Of a DNA stretch of 64,000 nucleotides, positions 33,554 to 42,512 are shown piece by piece. The notes under the pieces are model-generated. The model saw only the letters and a list, made by a program, of their open reading frames with translations. It was not told the origin of the DNA and searched no databases. How positions within the stretch are numbered: the stretch's first letter is position 1; the number at the start of each line of letters is the position of its first letter. The position numbers and the translations under genes are program-made. Source of the stretch: NIOZ-UU35 sp964344175. Lineage in GTDB: Bacteria; Chloroflexota; Anaerolineae; Anaerolineales; UBA11858. Location: NCBI GenBank assembly GCA_964344175.1, contig CAYFMI010000007.1, positions 1 through 64,000 on the forward strand, given 5' to 3'.

Positions 33554-34231
33554 TTAGGGGAGCGATGCTTGAAGACAGACTATAAACGAACGCATTAAAC
33601 CTTGTGGTTCATCCACTGTCAATGCCAAGATGGGCAGACGGCTCTCGCTGCCGAGAGGGATGCTTTGCACGTCTGAACGCGCCCAATGTTGAGTAGCATA
33701 CCCAATTGAGTTGGTTTGGTTAGTCACTACATCTAGCATGGCGTTGGGGTTGGGGGCGATCTTGACGTGGGGCGAGGGGCCGCTTTCGGCAAGAAGGAAT
33801 GCGTCGAAGGCCGCGCGGATTTCATCACCAGGCGGGTATGTCCAGGCCTGGTAGGCCGGTTCTAAAGACCTGAATGTGATGGCTACGTCAATAGCTTCAA
33901 GTTGCGACGGGGGGATATCGGGATGGGCGAAAACGACGAGTTCCTCGTAGCCCAGCAAATAGGTCTGATGTTGCTCATCATCAGGAGCGCTGCCCAACCG
34001 CAGGGTCAGCGCGCCAGCCTCGGGGTGTAGCATAGATGCCGCCCGCACCTCCACAGTCAGGGCCAGCCCAGGCGTATCCACCGCACACTGATGAAGAGAT
34101 TCTTGCATCCAGGCCAGCGCGGGCGAATAGATCACATGGAGACGCTGCGGCGTGGGCGGCGGCGGCGCATACTCAAACGAGGTGCAAGCGCTGAGTAGGA
34201 GCAATATTCCAAGAATAATGAATTTGCGCAT
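33554..34231 (-). CDS. lipoprotein resembling a periplasmic binding protein
   Basis: 225 residues. Lipobox ILLLLSACTS (Cys about 16), short Pro-rich spacer, then a mixed alpha/beta region: HVIYSPALAWMQESLHQC, YEELVVFAHPDIPPSQLEAI, NQTNSIGYATQHW. The wording of these segments is like PstS/ModA-type solute-binding folds, but no ligand can be named and the protein is short. Start ATG 34231; TTG 34237 is an alternative. It begins 9 nt after the uppP stop, so it belongs to the tgt-uppP unit. It converges with the gene ending at 33548. Confidence 0.7.
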   Translation of the reverse strand: MRKFIILGILLLLSACTSFEYAPPPPTPQRLHVIYSPALAWMQESLHQCAVDTPGLALTVEVRAASMLHPEAGALTLRLGSAPDDEQHQTYLLGYEELVVFAHPDIPPSQLEAIDVAITFRSLEPAYQAWTYPPGDEIRAAFDAFLLAESGPSPHVKIAPNPNAMLDVVTNQTNSIGYATQHWARSDVQSIPLGSESRLPILALTVDEPQGLMRSFIVCLQASLP

Positions 34232-34240
34232 AGCCAATGA

Positions 34241-35059
34241 CTAGAAGAGAATAAAGGCCAAATTGAAGGCCGCGAACAGGCTGCAATAGATAGCGAAGAT
34301 GTAGAGCGGCCGCTGGGTCAGGAAGCGTAGCAGCCAGCGAATGGCGATATAGCCCACCAGCGCGGCGGCGGCAAACCCGGCCAGGTACGTGGGCAGCAAT
34401 GAAATGAAGTGGGGGATTTGGAGTAATTCCAGCACGCCAATCAGGCCGGCGGCCAGCATGACCGGCAGGGAGATTAGAAAAGAAAAGCGCGCTGCGGAGG
34501 GGCGGTCTAGGTTGCGTACCATGCCGCCGGTGATTGTCGCCCCTGAGCGGGATATTCCTGGCAAGATAGCCAGGATTTGAAATGCGCCGATGACCAGCGC
34601 GTCGATCCACGAAATCTCTGCAAAGGCGCGGCGGCGCTGACCGACTTTTTCGGCTACCAGCAGCAACAACGCTGTTCCTAGCAAAAATAGCGCCGTCATC
34701 AGCGGGTTACTGAAGGCGCGCTCGAAGGCCTCGGCGAAGAGCAGGTAGGCAACTCCGGCAGGGATAGTCGCCAGCGCCAGCAGCCAGCCCAGGCGGGCTT
34801 GTGGTTCGGCAAATGGCTGCCGCTGCCACAACCCTTGCAGCAAGGCGCGCCCGATGGCATAAAGATCGTCCCAGAAATAGGCAATCACTGCGGCGAGGGT
34901 CGCCACCTGAACGAGTACATCGAATACGAAAGCGTCTTGTGCGGGAATCTCCCAGCCCAGCAGGTGCGGGATCAAAACAAGATGCCCCGAACTGGAGATG
35001 GGCAAGAATTCCGTCGCGCCCTGGATAATGCCAAGAAGAATAGATTGGAGTAGAGTCAT
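34241..35059 (-). CDS. uppP: undecaprenyl-diphosphatase
   Basis: 272 residues, about eight membrane helices. It recycles the lipid carrier for wall and glycan synthesis by removing a phosphate from undecaprenyl diphosphate. The family motifs are clear: GIIQGATEFLPISSSGHLVL at the N-terminus and PGISRSGATITGGMVRNLDR with RPSAARFSFLISLPVMLAAG in the second half. Start ATG 35059, 19 nt after the tgt stop; no strong Shine-Dalgarno is visible. An extended open frame to 35110 would overlap tgt. The carrier is needed by the glycosyltransferases at the start of the window. Confidence 0.95.
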   Translation of the reverse strand: MTLLQSILLGIIQGATEFLPISSSGHLVLIPHLLGWEIPAQDAFVFDVLVQVATLAAVIAYFWDDLYAIGRALLQGLWQRQPFAEPQARLGWLLALATIPAGVAYLLFAEAFERAFSNPLMTALFLLGTALLLLVAEKVGQRRRAFAEISWIDALVIGAFQILAILPGISRSGATITGGMVRNLDRPSAARFSFLISLPVMLAAGLIGVLELLQIPHFISLLPTYLAGFAAAALVGYIAIRWLLRFLTQRPLYIFAIYCSLFAAFNLAFILF

Positions 35060-35078
35060 AGTGGGCAGTTGGTGGTTT

Positions 35079-36182
35079 TTAGGAATCGGTCTGGAAAAAT
35101 TCTGCAACAAATTGGTCGAAGCGCTGCTCCTGGGTAGCTTGGCGCATCTTTCCGGCCAGATCGATCAGCGTGTGCAAATTGTGGAGGGAGAGTAAAGTAG
35201 AACCGAGTATTTCTTTAACGCTGATGAGATGACGTAAATAGGCACGCGAGAAATTTTGGCATGTATAGCAGGTGCAGCCTTCTACTAGCGGGTTGGGATC
35301 ACGGGCATATTTGGCTTGCCCAATATTAATGCGTCCCCGTCCGCTAAAGGCGGCTTTATGGCGTGCCAGGCGGGTAGGTAACACGCAGTCGAAAATATCT
35401 ACGCCGCGCATGACACCATTGACCAGGTCTTCCGGTGTGCCAACGCCCATCAAATAGCGGGGTTTTTCTTCGGGCAAGACAGCATCTACCACTTCGAGGA
35501 TGGCGTGCATTTCTTCTTTTGTCTCCCCAACCGACAGCCCGCCAATAGCATTGCCGGGAAAACCCAATCCGGCGATATAGGCCGCCGATTGCTCCCGCAA
35601 ATCAGGGAAGATGCCGCCCTGTACAATACCAAATAGCGCCTGGTCAGGGCGTGTTTTCGCTGCCAGACAGCGTTCGGCCCAGGCATGCGTGCGCTGCATA
35701 GCTTTTTTGTTGTAGGCGCGGTCATAGGGTTCCGCGCATTCATCGAATGCCATGATAATGTCGGCGCCCAAATTCTCTTGAATGGCAATGGCCCTCTCTG
35801 GGGTGAAGCGGTGCGAAGAGCCATCCATATGGCTTTTGAAGGTCACCCCCTCATCGTCAATCTGGTTGATGCCTCCGAGCGAAAAGACCTGAAAACCGCC
35901 CGAATCGGTCAATATGGGGCCGGGCCATTGCATAAAGTGGTGCAGGCCGCCCATGTCGGCGATCAATTCGTCGCCAGGGCGCAGGTATAAGTGATAGGTA
36001 TTCGCCAGAATTAAATTGGCCTGGATTTCGTGAAGATGGGCCGGAGTTAACGATTTGACAGTGGCCTGTGTGCCTACCGGGGAGAAGACCGGGGTGTGAA
36101 TCGCGCCGTGGGGCGTGTGAAAAACTCCGGCGCGGGCGCGCCCATCCTGGGCAATGCGTTCGAAAGAAAAGGGCGTGGTCAT
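35079..36182 (-). CDS. tgt: queuine tRNA-ribosyltransferase
   Basis: 367 residues. It exchanges the wobble guanine of GUN-anticodon tRNAs for preQ1. Seen: TPVFSPVGTQATVKSLTP, NTYHLYLRPGDELIADMGGL, catalytic-site TDSGGFQVFSLG, and the second Asp in MRGVDIFDCVLPTRLARHKA. The zinc site CTCYTCQNFSRAYLRHLI is followed by a C-terminal His. The length is normal. A TATAAT box on the minus strand (36193-36198) ends 10 nt before the ATG, giving a very short leader. It starts a unit continuing into uppP. Confidence 0.96.
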   Translation of the reverse strand: MTTPFSFERIAQDGRARAGVFHTPHGAIHTPVFSPVGTQATVKSLTPAHLHEIQANLILANTYHLYLRPGDELIADMGGLHHFMQWPGPILTDSGGFQVFSLGGINQIDDEGVTFKSHMDGSSHRFTPERAIAIQENLGADIIMAFDECAEPYDRAYNKKAMQRTHAWAERCLAAKTRPDQALFGIVQGGIFPDLREQSAAYIAGLGFPGNAIGGLSVGETKEEMHAILEVVDAVLPEEKPRYLMGVGTPEDLVNGVMRGVDIFDCVLPTRLARHKAAFSGRGRINIGQAKYARDPNPLVEGCTCYTCQNFSRAYLRHLISVKEILGSTLLSLHNLHTLIDLAGKMRQATQEQRFDQFVAEFFQTDS

Positions 36183-36202
36183 AGCGGTCGAAATTATACC
36201 GT

Positions 36203-36255
36203 ACTATAAGATGAAGCGCCTGGTGATATAATTCAGCGAGTGTAACTATAAGATG
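36203..36255. promoter_or_regulatory. 11-bp direct repeats in the tgt/aminotransferase divergent region
   Basis: ACTATAAGATG occurs at 36203-36213 and again at 36245-36255, the starts being 42 bp apart, about four helical turns. Both lie between two divergent genes, next to TATAAT boxes on each strand (minus 36193-36198; plus 36227-36232). This layout fits a pair of sites for one regulator, but no regulator is identified. Confidence 0.4.
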
Positions 36256-36283
36256 TGTTCGTATCGCGTTGAGCGGAGGTTAC

Positions 36284-37672
36284 ATGGTCGCTGATGCAGC
36301 CGCAGACTCTGGCGCGAGGACAAAACATAAGAAATATGTATGGAGAAAACAACCTATGCAACCCTTGAATGTACCCGGCCCTAAGGCTAAAGAATATCTC
36401 AAGCGCGATAGTAAACATGTCTCGCCATCCTACCCGCGGGCGCATCCTTTTGTCATGTCGCATGGCAAGGGCACCGAAGTGTGGGATGTGGACGGCAATC
36501 GCTTTTTAGATTTCGCGGCAGGCATTGCCGTCAATGCTACCGGACATTCGCACCCCAAGGTTGTGCAAGCCATCAAAGATCAAGCGGAAAAATTCTTGCA
36601 CATCTCTTCAGATTTCTATCATCCGGTCTGGGTGCAATTGATGGAGCGCCTTAACCAAATTGCGCCTTTTTCAGAGGATGCCGGGATTTTTCTCTCAAAC
36701 TCGGGCACCGAGGCCGTCGAAGCGGCCATCAAATTAGCGCGCAATCACACCGGGCGCTCGTATTTCATCGGCTTTCTAGGCGGTTTTCACGGGCGTACTA
36801 TGGGATCCTTATCCTTCACGGCCAGTAAATCAGTCTACCGAAAAGGTTTCTCCCTTCCGATGGGTGGAGTTTTCCACGCGCCGTATCCCGATGTGTATCG
36901 ACCGATCTTGCATTCGCTGCCGGGGGAAGACGATGCCGAAACCGTCATCCGCTATATCGAAGAGCAAATATTAGGGCGCCTGGTATCCCCCGACGATGTG
37001 GCCGGCATTCTCGTCGAGCCAATTCAAGGCGAGGGGGGCTATATCGTCCCTCCGGCAAAATTCTTCCCGGCGCTGCGCCAATTATGTGATCGTTACGGCA
37101 TCTTGCTGATCTCCGATGAGGTTCAAGCGGGCATGGGGCGCACCGGAAAATGGTGGGCCGTAGAGCATTATGGCGTCGAGCCAGATATTGTGACCTCGGC
37201 CAAAGGTATTGCCTCGGGAGTTCCTTTTGGCGCGACTTTGGCAAAGAAAAGCATAATGACCTGGAAAGAGGGCGCACATGGCAATACCTACGGCGGTAAC
37301 CCGCTGGCCTGCGCCGCCTCTCTGGCCACCATAGATCTGATCGAACGCGAGTACATGCAGAATGCTGCCGAAGTTGGTGCATATACCCTCGATGCGCTCG
37401 AAGAGATCAAAGCCCGGCATCCGGGTATTGGCGATGTGCGCGGCAAGGGCTTGATGTTGGGGATTGACTTTGTAAAAGATCATACCGCCCGGAAAGCCAA
37501 CAAAGCCCTCCGTGACCGGGTCGAAGAACTCAGTTTCCAACACGGTCTGATTACATTGGGGTGCGGCAAGAGTACCATTCGTTTTGCCCCCCCGCTGAGT
37601 ATTACGAAAGCCGAAATTGATGAAGGCCTGACAATTTTTGAACATGCTCTCGCATTAGCAGAGAAAGAGTAA
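36284..37672 (+). CDS. class III PLP-dependent aminotransferase
   Basis: 462 residues from ATG 36284, which has GGAGGT 3 nt before it; ATG 36356 (MQPLNVPGPKAKEYLKRD) is where family similarity begins and is a real alternative. Seen: DVDGNRFLDFAAGIAVNATG, the phosphate-binding SNSGTEAVEAAIKLAR, GFLGGFHGRTMGSLSFTASK, VEPIQGEGGYIVPP, LLISDEVQAGMGRTGKWW (cofactor Asp) and TSAKGIASGVPFGA with the Schiff-base Lys. This is the 4-aminobutyrate/acetylornithine/omega-amino-acid group; the substrate is not determinable. It is divergent from tgt and 4 nt upstream of a histidine kinase gene. Confidence 0.9.
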   Translation: MVADAAADSGARTKHKKYVWRKQPMQPLNVPGPKAKEYLKRDSKHVSPSYPRAHPFVMSHGKGTEVWDVDGNRFLDFAAGIAVNATGHSHPKVVQAIKDQAEKFLHISSDFYHPVWVQLMERLNQIAPFSEDAGIFLSNSGTEAVEAAIKLARNHTGRSYFIGFLGGFHGRTMGSLSFTASKSVYRKGFSLPMGGVFHAPYPDVYRPILHSLPGEDDAETVIRYIEEQILGRLVSPDDVAGILVEPIQGEGGYIVPPAKFFPALRQLCDRYGILLISDEVQAGMGRTGKWWAVEHYGVEPDIVTSAKGIASGVPFGATLAKKSIMTWKEGAHGNTYGGNPLACAASLATIDLIEREYMQNAAEVGAYTLDALEEIKARHPGIGDVRGKGLMLGIDFVKDHTARKANKALRDRVEELSFQHGLITLGCGKSTIRFAPPLSITKAEIDEGLTIFEHALALAEKE

Positions 37673-37676
37673 TTCT

Positions 37677-39287
37677 TTGATACGAGGTGTGGATGGCATT
37701 TTTGTCATCTACGCCTCACCACAAACTCCCTATCCCATGCTTCCCGATTTCCGCAGCCGCCAACGCGACTATTTGCTCGATATTGCCCGCACAATCACCC
37801 AAGAGTTAGAACTCGACAAACTCTTGGAACGGATTTTACGCATTGCCGTAGAGATGTTGGCCGGGCAGTCGGGGATCATTGCTTTGCGCGAAGAGCAAGG
37901 AGGCTGGAAGGTGGCCGCCTCTCATGGTCTGCCCCCGACCTTTTTACAGCAGATCAACCCATTGCTGGCAAAAGTGCCCGATTACGAAGATCCAGCCCGT
38001 TTCGAGTTGCCGGAGATCAACCGCCTTTTACAGTCCCTCACCCGGATGGCGAGTCACAACCTGATGCGCGGCGTGGCCCTCCCGTTAATTGCCCATCAAC
38101 GCGTTGTCGGGTTAACATTCATCTTCCGCGCCTATCGCACCGTCTTTTCGAGCAACGATCAAGCTCTGCTGCAAAGTTTTGCCGATCAGGCCGCCATTGC
38201 CGTGCATAATGCGCAGCTTTACAGCCAGGTGCGCCGCGAAAAACAACGCCTGGACGCGCTGCTGGATTCGGCTGCCGATGGTATTCTCATTCTGGCGGCA
38301 GATCACACCATTGAGCGCTGCAACCCCGCCTTCGCGCGTATTTGGGGGGATAAGCTGGATGGCATTCAAGGGCGTTCGCATGATGAAATTTTCCGCTGGA
38401 TTCGCCGTGAGCAGGGCGCGACCCTGGATGAAGCCGAGGCGGGGGGCTGGCCGTTGACCCCGAACGCAACCCTGTACATTGAGGGCGATATCGAGCGCCC
38501 GAGCGGGGTTCCTCTGGCGGTGGGCATCACCTACGCCCCGCTGCTTTCGCCTGAGGGCAATTTGCTGAATATTGTCGCCACGGTGCGCGACATCAGCCAT
38601 TTTCGCGAGGCCGAAGAGTTAAAAAGCACTTTTATCTCCGTCATCAGCCACGAACTAAAAACACCGGTGGCGCTGATTAAGGGATATACCGGCACACTGC
38701 GGCGTGATGATGTTGCCTGGGACAATGAGATCGTGCAAGATAGTCTAGAAGTCATCGAGGAAGAAGCCGACCGCCTGACCTCATTAATCGAAAACCTTCT
38801 CGATGCCTCGCGCCTGCAAGCCGGGGGCATAAAGTTAAATTTGTCGGATATCGCTATCCCCATTTTTGTTGAGAGCCTTGCAGAACGCTTTCGTACGCAG
38901 ACATCTCGCCATTCAATTCTGACTGATTTCTCAGATGAGTTCCCGGTTGTATTGGCCGATGAAGACCGCATGGGGCAGGTGCTTTCGAACCTGCTTTCGA
39001 ATGCCATTAAATATTCCCCCGACGGCGGCGAGATTCGCATCAGCGGTCAAGTTCGTTCGGACCAGGTCATCATCTGCGTGCAAGATGATGGGCCGGGGAT
39101 TGCGGCAGGAGATATTCCGCATATTTTTGACCGCTTTTACCGTGCCGATGAAGCTACTCGCACCACACAAGGAGCCGGATTGGGGTTATACTTGACCCGT
39201 GCCATTGTAGAAGCGCATAGCGGGCGCATTTGGGTGGATCCCCGCCCTGGTGATGGGGCACGTATCTGTTTCTCGTTGCCGCGCTAA
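37677..39287 (+). CDS. soluble sensor histidine kinase (GAF-PAS-HisKA-HATPase)
   Basis: 536 residues, no membrane helix. A GAF-like domain spans about 35-190 (ELELDKLLERILRIAVEMLA ... FADQAAIAVHNAQLYSQVRR). A PAS domain spans about 195-310 (LLDSAADGILILAADHTIER). A HisKA domain has the phospho-His in FISVISHELKTPVALIKGY. The HATPase has N box LSNLLSNAIKYSPDGGEI, DDGPGI, and TTQGAGLGLYLTRAIVEAHS. All catalytic boxes are intact, unlike the kinase at 13594. The start is TTG 37677 (AGAAAGAG upstream); GTG 37689 or ATG 37737 are possible. Partner regulator unknown. Confidence 0.92.
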   Translation: MIRGVDGIFVIYASPQTPYPMLPDFRSRQRDYLLDIARTITQELELDKLLERILRIAVEMLAGQSGIIALREEQGGWKVAASHGLPPTFLQQINPLLAKVPDYEDPARFELPEINRLLQSLTRMASHNLMRGVALPLIAHQRVVGLTFIFRAYRTVFSSNDQALLQSFADQAAIAVHNAQLYSQVRREKQRLDALLDSAADGILILAADHTIERCNPAFARIWGDKLDGIQGRSHDEIFRWIRREQGATLDEAEAGGWPLTPNATLYIEGDIERPSGVPLAVGITYAPLLSPEGNLLNIVATVRDISHFREAEELKSTFISVISHELKTPVALIKGYTGTLRRDDVAWDNEIVQDSLEVIEEEADRLTSLIENLLDASRLQAGGIKLNLSDIAIPIFVESLAERFRTQTSRHSILTDFSDEFPVVLADEDRMGQVLSNLLSNAIKYSPDGGEIRISGQVRSDQVIICVQDDGPGIAAGDIPHIFDRFYRADEATRTTQGAGLGLYLTRAIVEAHSGRIWVDPRPGDGARICFSLPR

Positions 39288-39354
39288 TGTGAATTAAATA
39301 AGAAGACTGGGCTGCCCTCTGAAGCAGGGTGGCTACGGATTGGAGTAATATGTT

Positions 39355-40737
39355 ATGCCAAAATCACAAATGAGTTGTCCAAACTGTCGACAGCCAATAC
39401 TTGCTGAAATTCAGCAGCTTTTCGATGTCGGACAAGATCCCCGCGCCAAGCAGATTCTGCTCTCGGGCGCTGCCAACATGGCCCAATGCCTGCAATGCGG
39501 TTATCAGGGCAGTTTGGCAACCCCAATTGTGTATCATGACCCTGAAAAAGAATTACTGTTAACCTTTTTCCCGCCAGATATGCGCCTGAATCGCAATGAG
39601 CAAGAGCGCATCATCGGCCCGTTGATTACAAAAGTGGTCGATAGTTTGCCCCAAGATCAGCGCAAAGGGTATTTGTTTAGCCCGCAGGCCATGCTGACGC
39701 AAAAAGGATTGATCGAGCGCATTCTCGAAGCGGATGGTATCACTAAAGAGATGCTGGATGCTCAGGAACAACGCATGAACTTGATCCAGCGTTTGTTGAC
39801 GATTTCTGCAGAATCTCGTCCCGCGATCATTGTAGAAGAAGATGCGTTGGTTGATGATGATTTCTTCGCTATCTTTTCGCGTCTGGCAGAAGCTGCCCTC
39901 TACGGTGGAGATGACCCCAGCGCGGCGCAGCAATTAATCGAGTTGCAAAATCAATTGTTGGAACACAGCACAAAGGGACGTGAACTCAAGGTTGATGCCG
40001 AAGAAGTTCAGGCAGCTCGTCAGGCGCTTGAGGCCCTAGGTGAAGAGATTACCCGCGAGAAACTGGTTGATCTGGTTACGGCCTCGCCCGGCGAGGTGCG
40101 CATTCGAGCCTATGTGCAAATGACGCGCCCGGGTATGGATTATCAATTCTTCCAAATTTTGAGTGACCGCATTGAAAAAGCTGCCGATGATGATAAAGAG
40201 CAGCTCATCTTTGTGCGCGACAAAGTTTTGCAATTTACTCAAGAGATTGATGAAGTTATCGAACAGCGCCGCCAAATTGCCCAGAAGAATTTGGAATCCC
40301 TGCTGGAAGTCGATGACATCAAAGCGGCTGTCGAACACAATCTGGCGGCCATCGACGAGTACTTTGTCCAGGCGTTGACCGAAGCGCTTGAAGCTGCCCG
40401 TGAAGCCGGAGACTTGGATCGTTCGAGCAAGCTTCAATTGGTGATGTCGGTGATCGAGGAACACTCTTCAACGCCCCCAGAATTTGAGTTGATCGATGCC
40501 TTGCTGGCTGTCGCCGATGATGAAGCCGAGGTTGAGAAACTTCTGCAAGCTCAGGCAGATGAAGTCACTGCAAAAATTGCCGAAGTTTTGACCGGGTTGA
40601 TCGGTCAGGTGCAGGCCAGCGCCGAGCAGGCCCAGGGGCCGGCCAAAGAGCAGCAGCTTGCGTTGCAGGCTGCCCTGGAACGCGTCTTCAGTGTTGCCTT
40701 ACGGCTATCGATGGAAAAGAGCCTCAAGAGGCAGTAG
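39355..40737 (+). CDS. CpXC-domain protein
   Basis: 460 residues. The N-terminal part has two cysteine pairs (MSCPNCRQP, and MAQCLQCGYQG about 35 residues later), giving a zinc-binding CpXC domain through about residue 140. The rest is long, acidic and helical (AEEVQAARQALEALGEEITR, VEHNLAAIDEYFVQALTEAL), likely coiled coil. CpXC proteins are found in many bacteria but have no firm function. There is no signal peptide or membrane helix. It is followed by a hairpin that can terminate both this gene and the convergent ychF. Confidence 0.8.
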   Translation: MPKSQMSCPNCRQPILAEIQQLFDVGQDPRAKQILLSGAANMAQCLQCGYQGSLATPIVYHDPEKELLLTFFPPDMRLNRNEQERIIGPLITKVVDSLPQDQRKGYLFSPQAMLTQKGLIERILEADGITKEMLDAQEQRMNLIQRLLTISAESRPAIIVEEDALVDDDFFAIFSRLAEAALYGGDDPSAAQQLIELQNQLLEHSTKGRELKVDAEEVQAARQALEALGEEITREKLVDLVTASPGEVRIRAYVQMTRPGMDYQFFQILSDRIEKAADDDKEQLIFVRDKVLQFTQEIDEVIEQRRQIAQKNLESLLEVDDIKAAVEHNLAAIDEYFVQALTEALEAAREAGDLDRSSKLQLVMSVIEEHSSTPPEFELIDALLAVADDEAEVEKLLQAQADEVTAKIAEVLTGLIGQVQASAEQAQGPAKEQQLALQAALERVFSVALRLSMEKSLKRQ

Positions 40738-40766
40738 TGTCGATTTAGGTTGGACTAATCATACCC

Positions 40767-40809
40767 AAAAGGGACATGCAGAGCGCGCAGCGCCTGGCAT
40801 GTCCCTTTT
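40767..40809. terminator. bidirectional terminator between CpXC gene and ychF
   Basis: AAAAGGGACATGC (40767-40779) pairs perfectly with GCATGTCCCTTTT (40797-40809). With A4 on one side and T4 on the other it can work for both convergent genes. Confidence 0.85.
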
Positions 40810-40815
40810 AGGTTC

Positions 40816-41913
40816 TTACACATTGAAGCGGAAGAGAAGAATATCCCCATCCTGTACGATATACTCTTTCCCTTCGAGGCGCATCAGCCCGGCAGCCTTG
40901 ACTGCCGCATCACTGCCAAATTCTACAAATGTCTCGAAAGAAACCACCTCGGCCCGGATGAAACCGCGCTCGAAATCGGTGTGAATAACCCCGGCAGCTT
41001 TTGGGGCAGGCGTGTTGCGAGGAACATTCCAGGCACGCGTCTCTTGCTCATTTTTCGTAAAAAAGCTGATTAAGTCCAGGGCGGCGAACCCTTTGCGGAC
41101 GACTTGATCTAACCCGCTTTCTTCGGCTCCGGCAAGCTGCAGAAACTCTTTTTGCTCTTCCGGGGTCATGTCGAGCATCTCTTCTTCGAGTTTGGCACAC
41201 AGCACCAGCAAGTCGGATTTTTGTTGCGCGGCGATTTCGCGTAATGTTTGCAGACTGGGACTATCCTCAGCCAGCCCAGCCTCATCCACATTGGCGGCGA
41301 AGATCACCGGCTTGGCCGTCAGGAAGCGCAATTCACGTGCCAGGACCTGAAAATGCTCATCTGGCGCAGAGAAACTGGAAATCGGGTTCCCATCTTCGAG
41401 GTGAAGTTTCAGGGCCTGCGCCATTTTCATGACGGGGATGAGCTTTCTGTCTCCTTTGAGGGCGCTGTCGAGGCGTTCGATCTTTCGCTCGAGTTGTTCA
41501 AGATCGGCGATGACCAATTCGAGAGTGATCGTCTGGATGTCAAGGACAGGATCGATCTCTCCACTGACGTGGATGACATTGGGGTCATCGAAGCAGCGCA
41601 CCACATGGAGAATCGCATCGACGTCGCGGATATTGCCCAAAAACTGATTCCCCAGCCCTTCGCCGCGGCTGGCTCCCCGTACTAATCCGGCAATATCCAC
41701 GAATTCGATCGTCGCGTAAATTGCTTCGGGAACTTCGATTAATGCCTGAAGCCGGGTGAGGCGTGCATCTCTGAGTGGAACAATTGCCCGATTCGGCTGA
41801 ATGGTGCAGAAAGGATAGTTGGCGACTTCTGCATTTTGTGCGCCAGTGAGGGCATTGAAAACGGTGCTTTTGCCTACGTTGGGCAAACCGATGATGCCGA
41901 TTTTAAGACCCAT
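40816..41913 (-). CDS. ychF: ribosome-associated YchF-family P-loop ATPase/GTPase
   Basis: 365 residues, full length. An Obg-like P-loop G1 is seen in IGIIGLPNVGKSTVFNALTG, switch I in ANYPFCTIQPN, and G3 in FVDIAGLVRGASRGEGLG. The G4 position reads FAANVDEAG rather than NKxD, which is why YchF prefers ATP. The C-terminal TGS domain holds IHTDFERGFIRAEVVSFETF and VQDGDILLFRFNV. It binds ribosomes and acts in translation and stress responses. It starts 3 nt after the mscL stop, so the two are co-transcribed; no Shine-Dalgarno, so translation may depend on mscL. Confidence 0.97.
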   Translation of the reverse strand: MGLKIGIIGLPNVGKSTVFNALTGAQNAEVANYPFCTIQPNRAIVPLRDARLTRLQALIEVPEAIYATIEFVDIAGLVRGASRGEGLGNQFLGNIRDVDAILHVVRCFDDPNVIHVSGEIDPVLDIQTITLELVIADLEQLERKIERLDSALKGDRKLIPVMKMAQALKLHLEDGNPISSFSAPDEHFQVLARELRFLTAKPVIFAANVDEAGLAEDSPSLQTLREIAAQQKSDLLVLCAKLEEEMLDMTPEEQKEFLQLAGAEESGLDQVVRKGFAALDLISFFTKNEQETRAWNVPRNTPAPKAAGVIHTDFERGFIRAEVVSFETFVEFGSDAAVKAAGLMRLEGKEYIVQDGDILLFRFNV

Positions 41914-41916
41914 TGG

Positions 41917-42363
41917 TTATAAATCTGATGTGCAGTGCGGGCAGCGTGTCGCCTGAATAGGAATGGTGGTGAAGCAGTAGCTGCACTCTTTGGTGGTGGG
42001 TTCGGTGGGGGGCGCTTCTTCTTCTTTCTGGAGGCGGTTCATGGCGCGGATAATCAGGAAGAGCACAAAGGCGATGATTAGAAAGGTGATGATGGTATTG
42101 ATGAAAACGCCATAATTCACCGTGATGGCTCCGGCCTCTTGCGCCAATGTGAGCGACTCATAAGGCCCGGGAGCGGCACCTGGTTTGATGACCAGGAATA
42201 AATTTGAAAAATCTACATCCCCAAGTAGATAACCAATTGGCGGCATGAGAATGTCGTTGACCAAGGACTTGATGATCGCGCCAAACGCGCCGCCGATGAT
42301 GACGCCAATCGCCATATCGAGGACACTGCCGCGCATGGCAAATTCTTTGAATTCTTTTAGCAT
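41917..42363 (-). CDS. mscL: large-conductance mechanosensitive channel with zinc-ribbon tail
   Basis: 148 residues. The N-terminal KEFAMRGSVLDMAIGVIIGG and FGAIIKSLVNDILMPPIGYL form the gate helix TM1. A periplasmic loop follows, then TM2 (NTIITFLIIAFVLFLIIRAM). The protein protects against sudden osmotic downshift. Oddity: the C-terminal 30 residues carry two cysteine pairs (ECSYCFTTIP and TRCPHCTSDL), a zinc-ribbon-like tail in place of the usual helical bundle alone. Shine-Dalgarno AAAGGAG. It is upstream of ychF in one unit. Confidence 0.95.
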   Translation of the reverse strand: MLKEFKEFAMRGSVLDMAIGVIIGGAFGAIIKSLVNDILMPPIGYLLGDVDFSNLFLVIKPGAAPGPYESLTLAQEAGAITVNYGVFINTIITFLIIAFVLFLIIRAMNRLQKEEEAPPTEPTTKECSYCFTTIPIQATRCPHCTSDL

Positions 42364-42398
42364 AGTGATAACTCCTTTGGGTATCGAATAGATGTGTT

Positions 42399-42464
42399 AA
42401 AAAATTTTACCCGAAAATAGAGGGATGTGAATCACGAATGGACCCATATACGGCTATTTTCGGG
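42399..42464 (-). terminator. hairpin downstream of the FHA regulator
   Basis: CCCGAAAATAG (42410-42420) and CTATTTTCGGG (42454-42464) are perfect complements around a 33-nt loop. On the minus strand the stem is followed by TAAAATTTTTT. The arm sequence CCGAAAATAG resembles the hairpin arm of repeat family A, although no family A ends flank it. Confidence 0.55.
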
Positions 42465-42512
42465 CCTTTTAGTAGCGTCTCAGATATACGATCTGAGCAG
42501 TGTGGTTACTCT

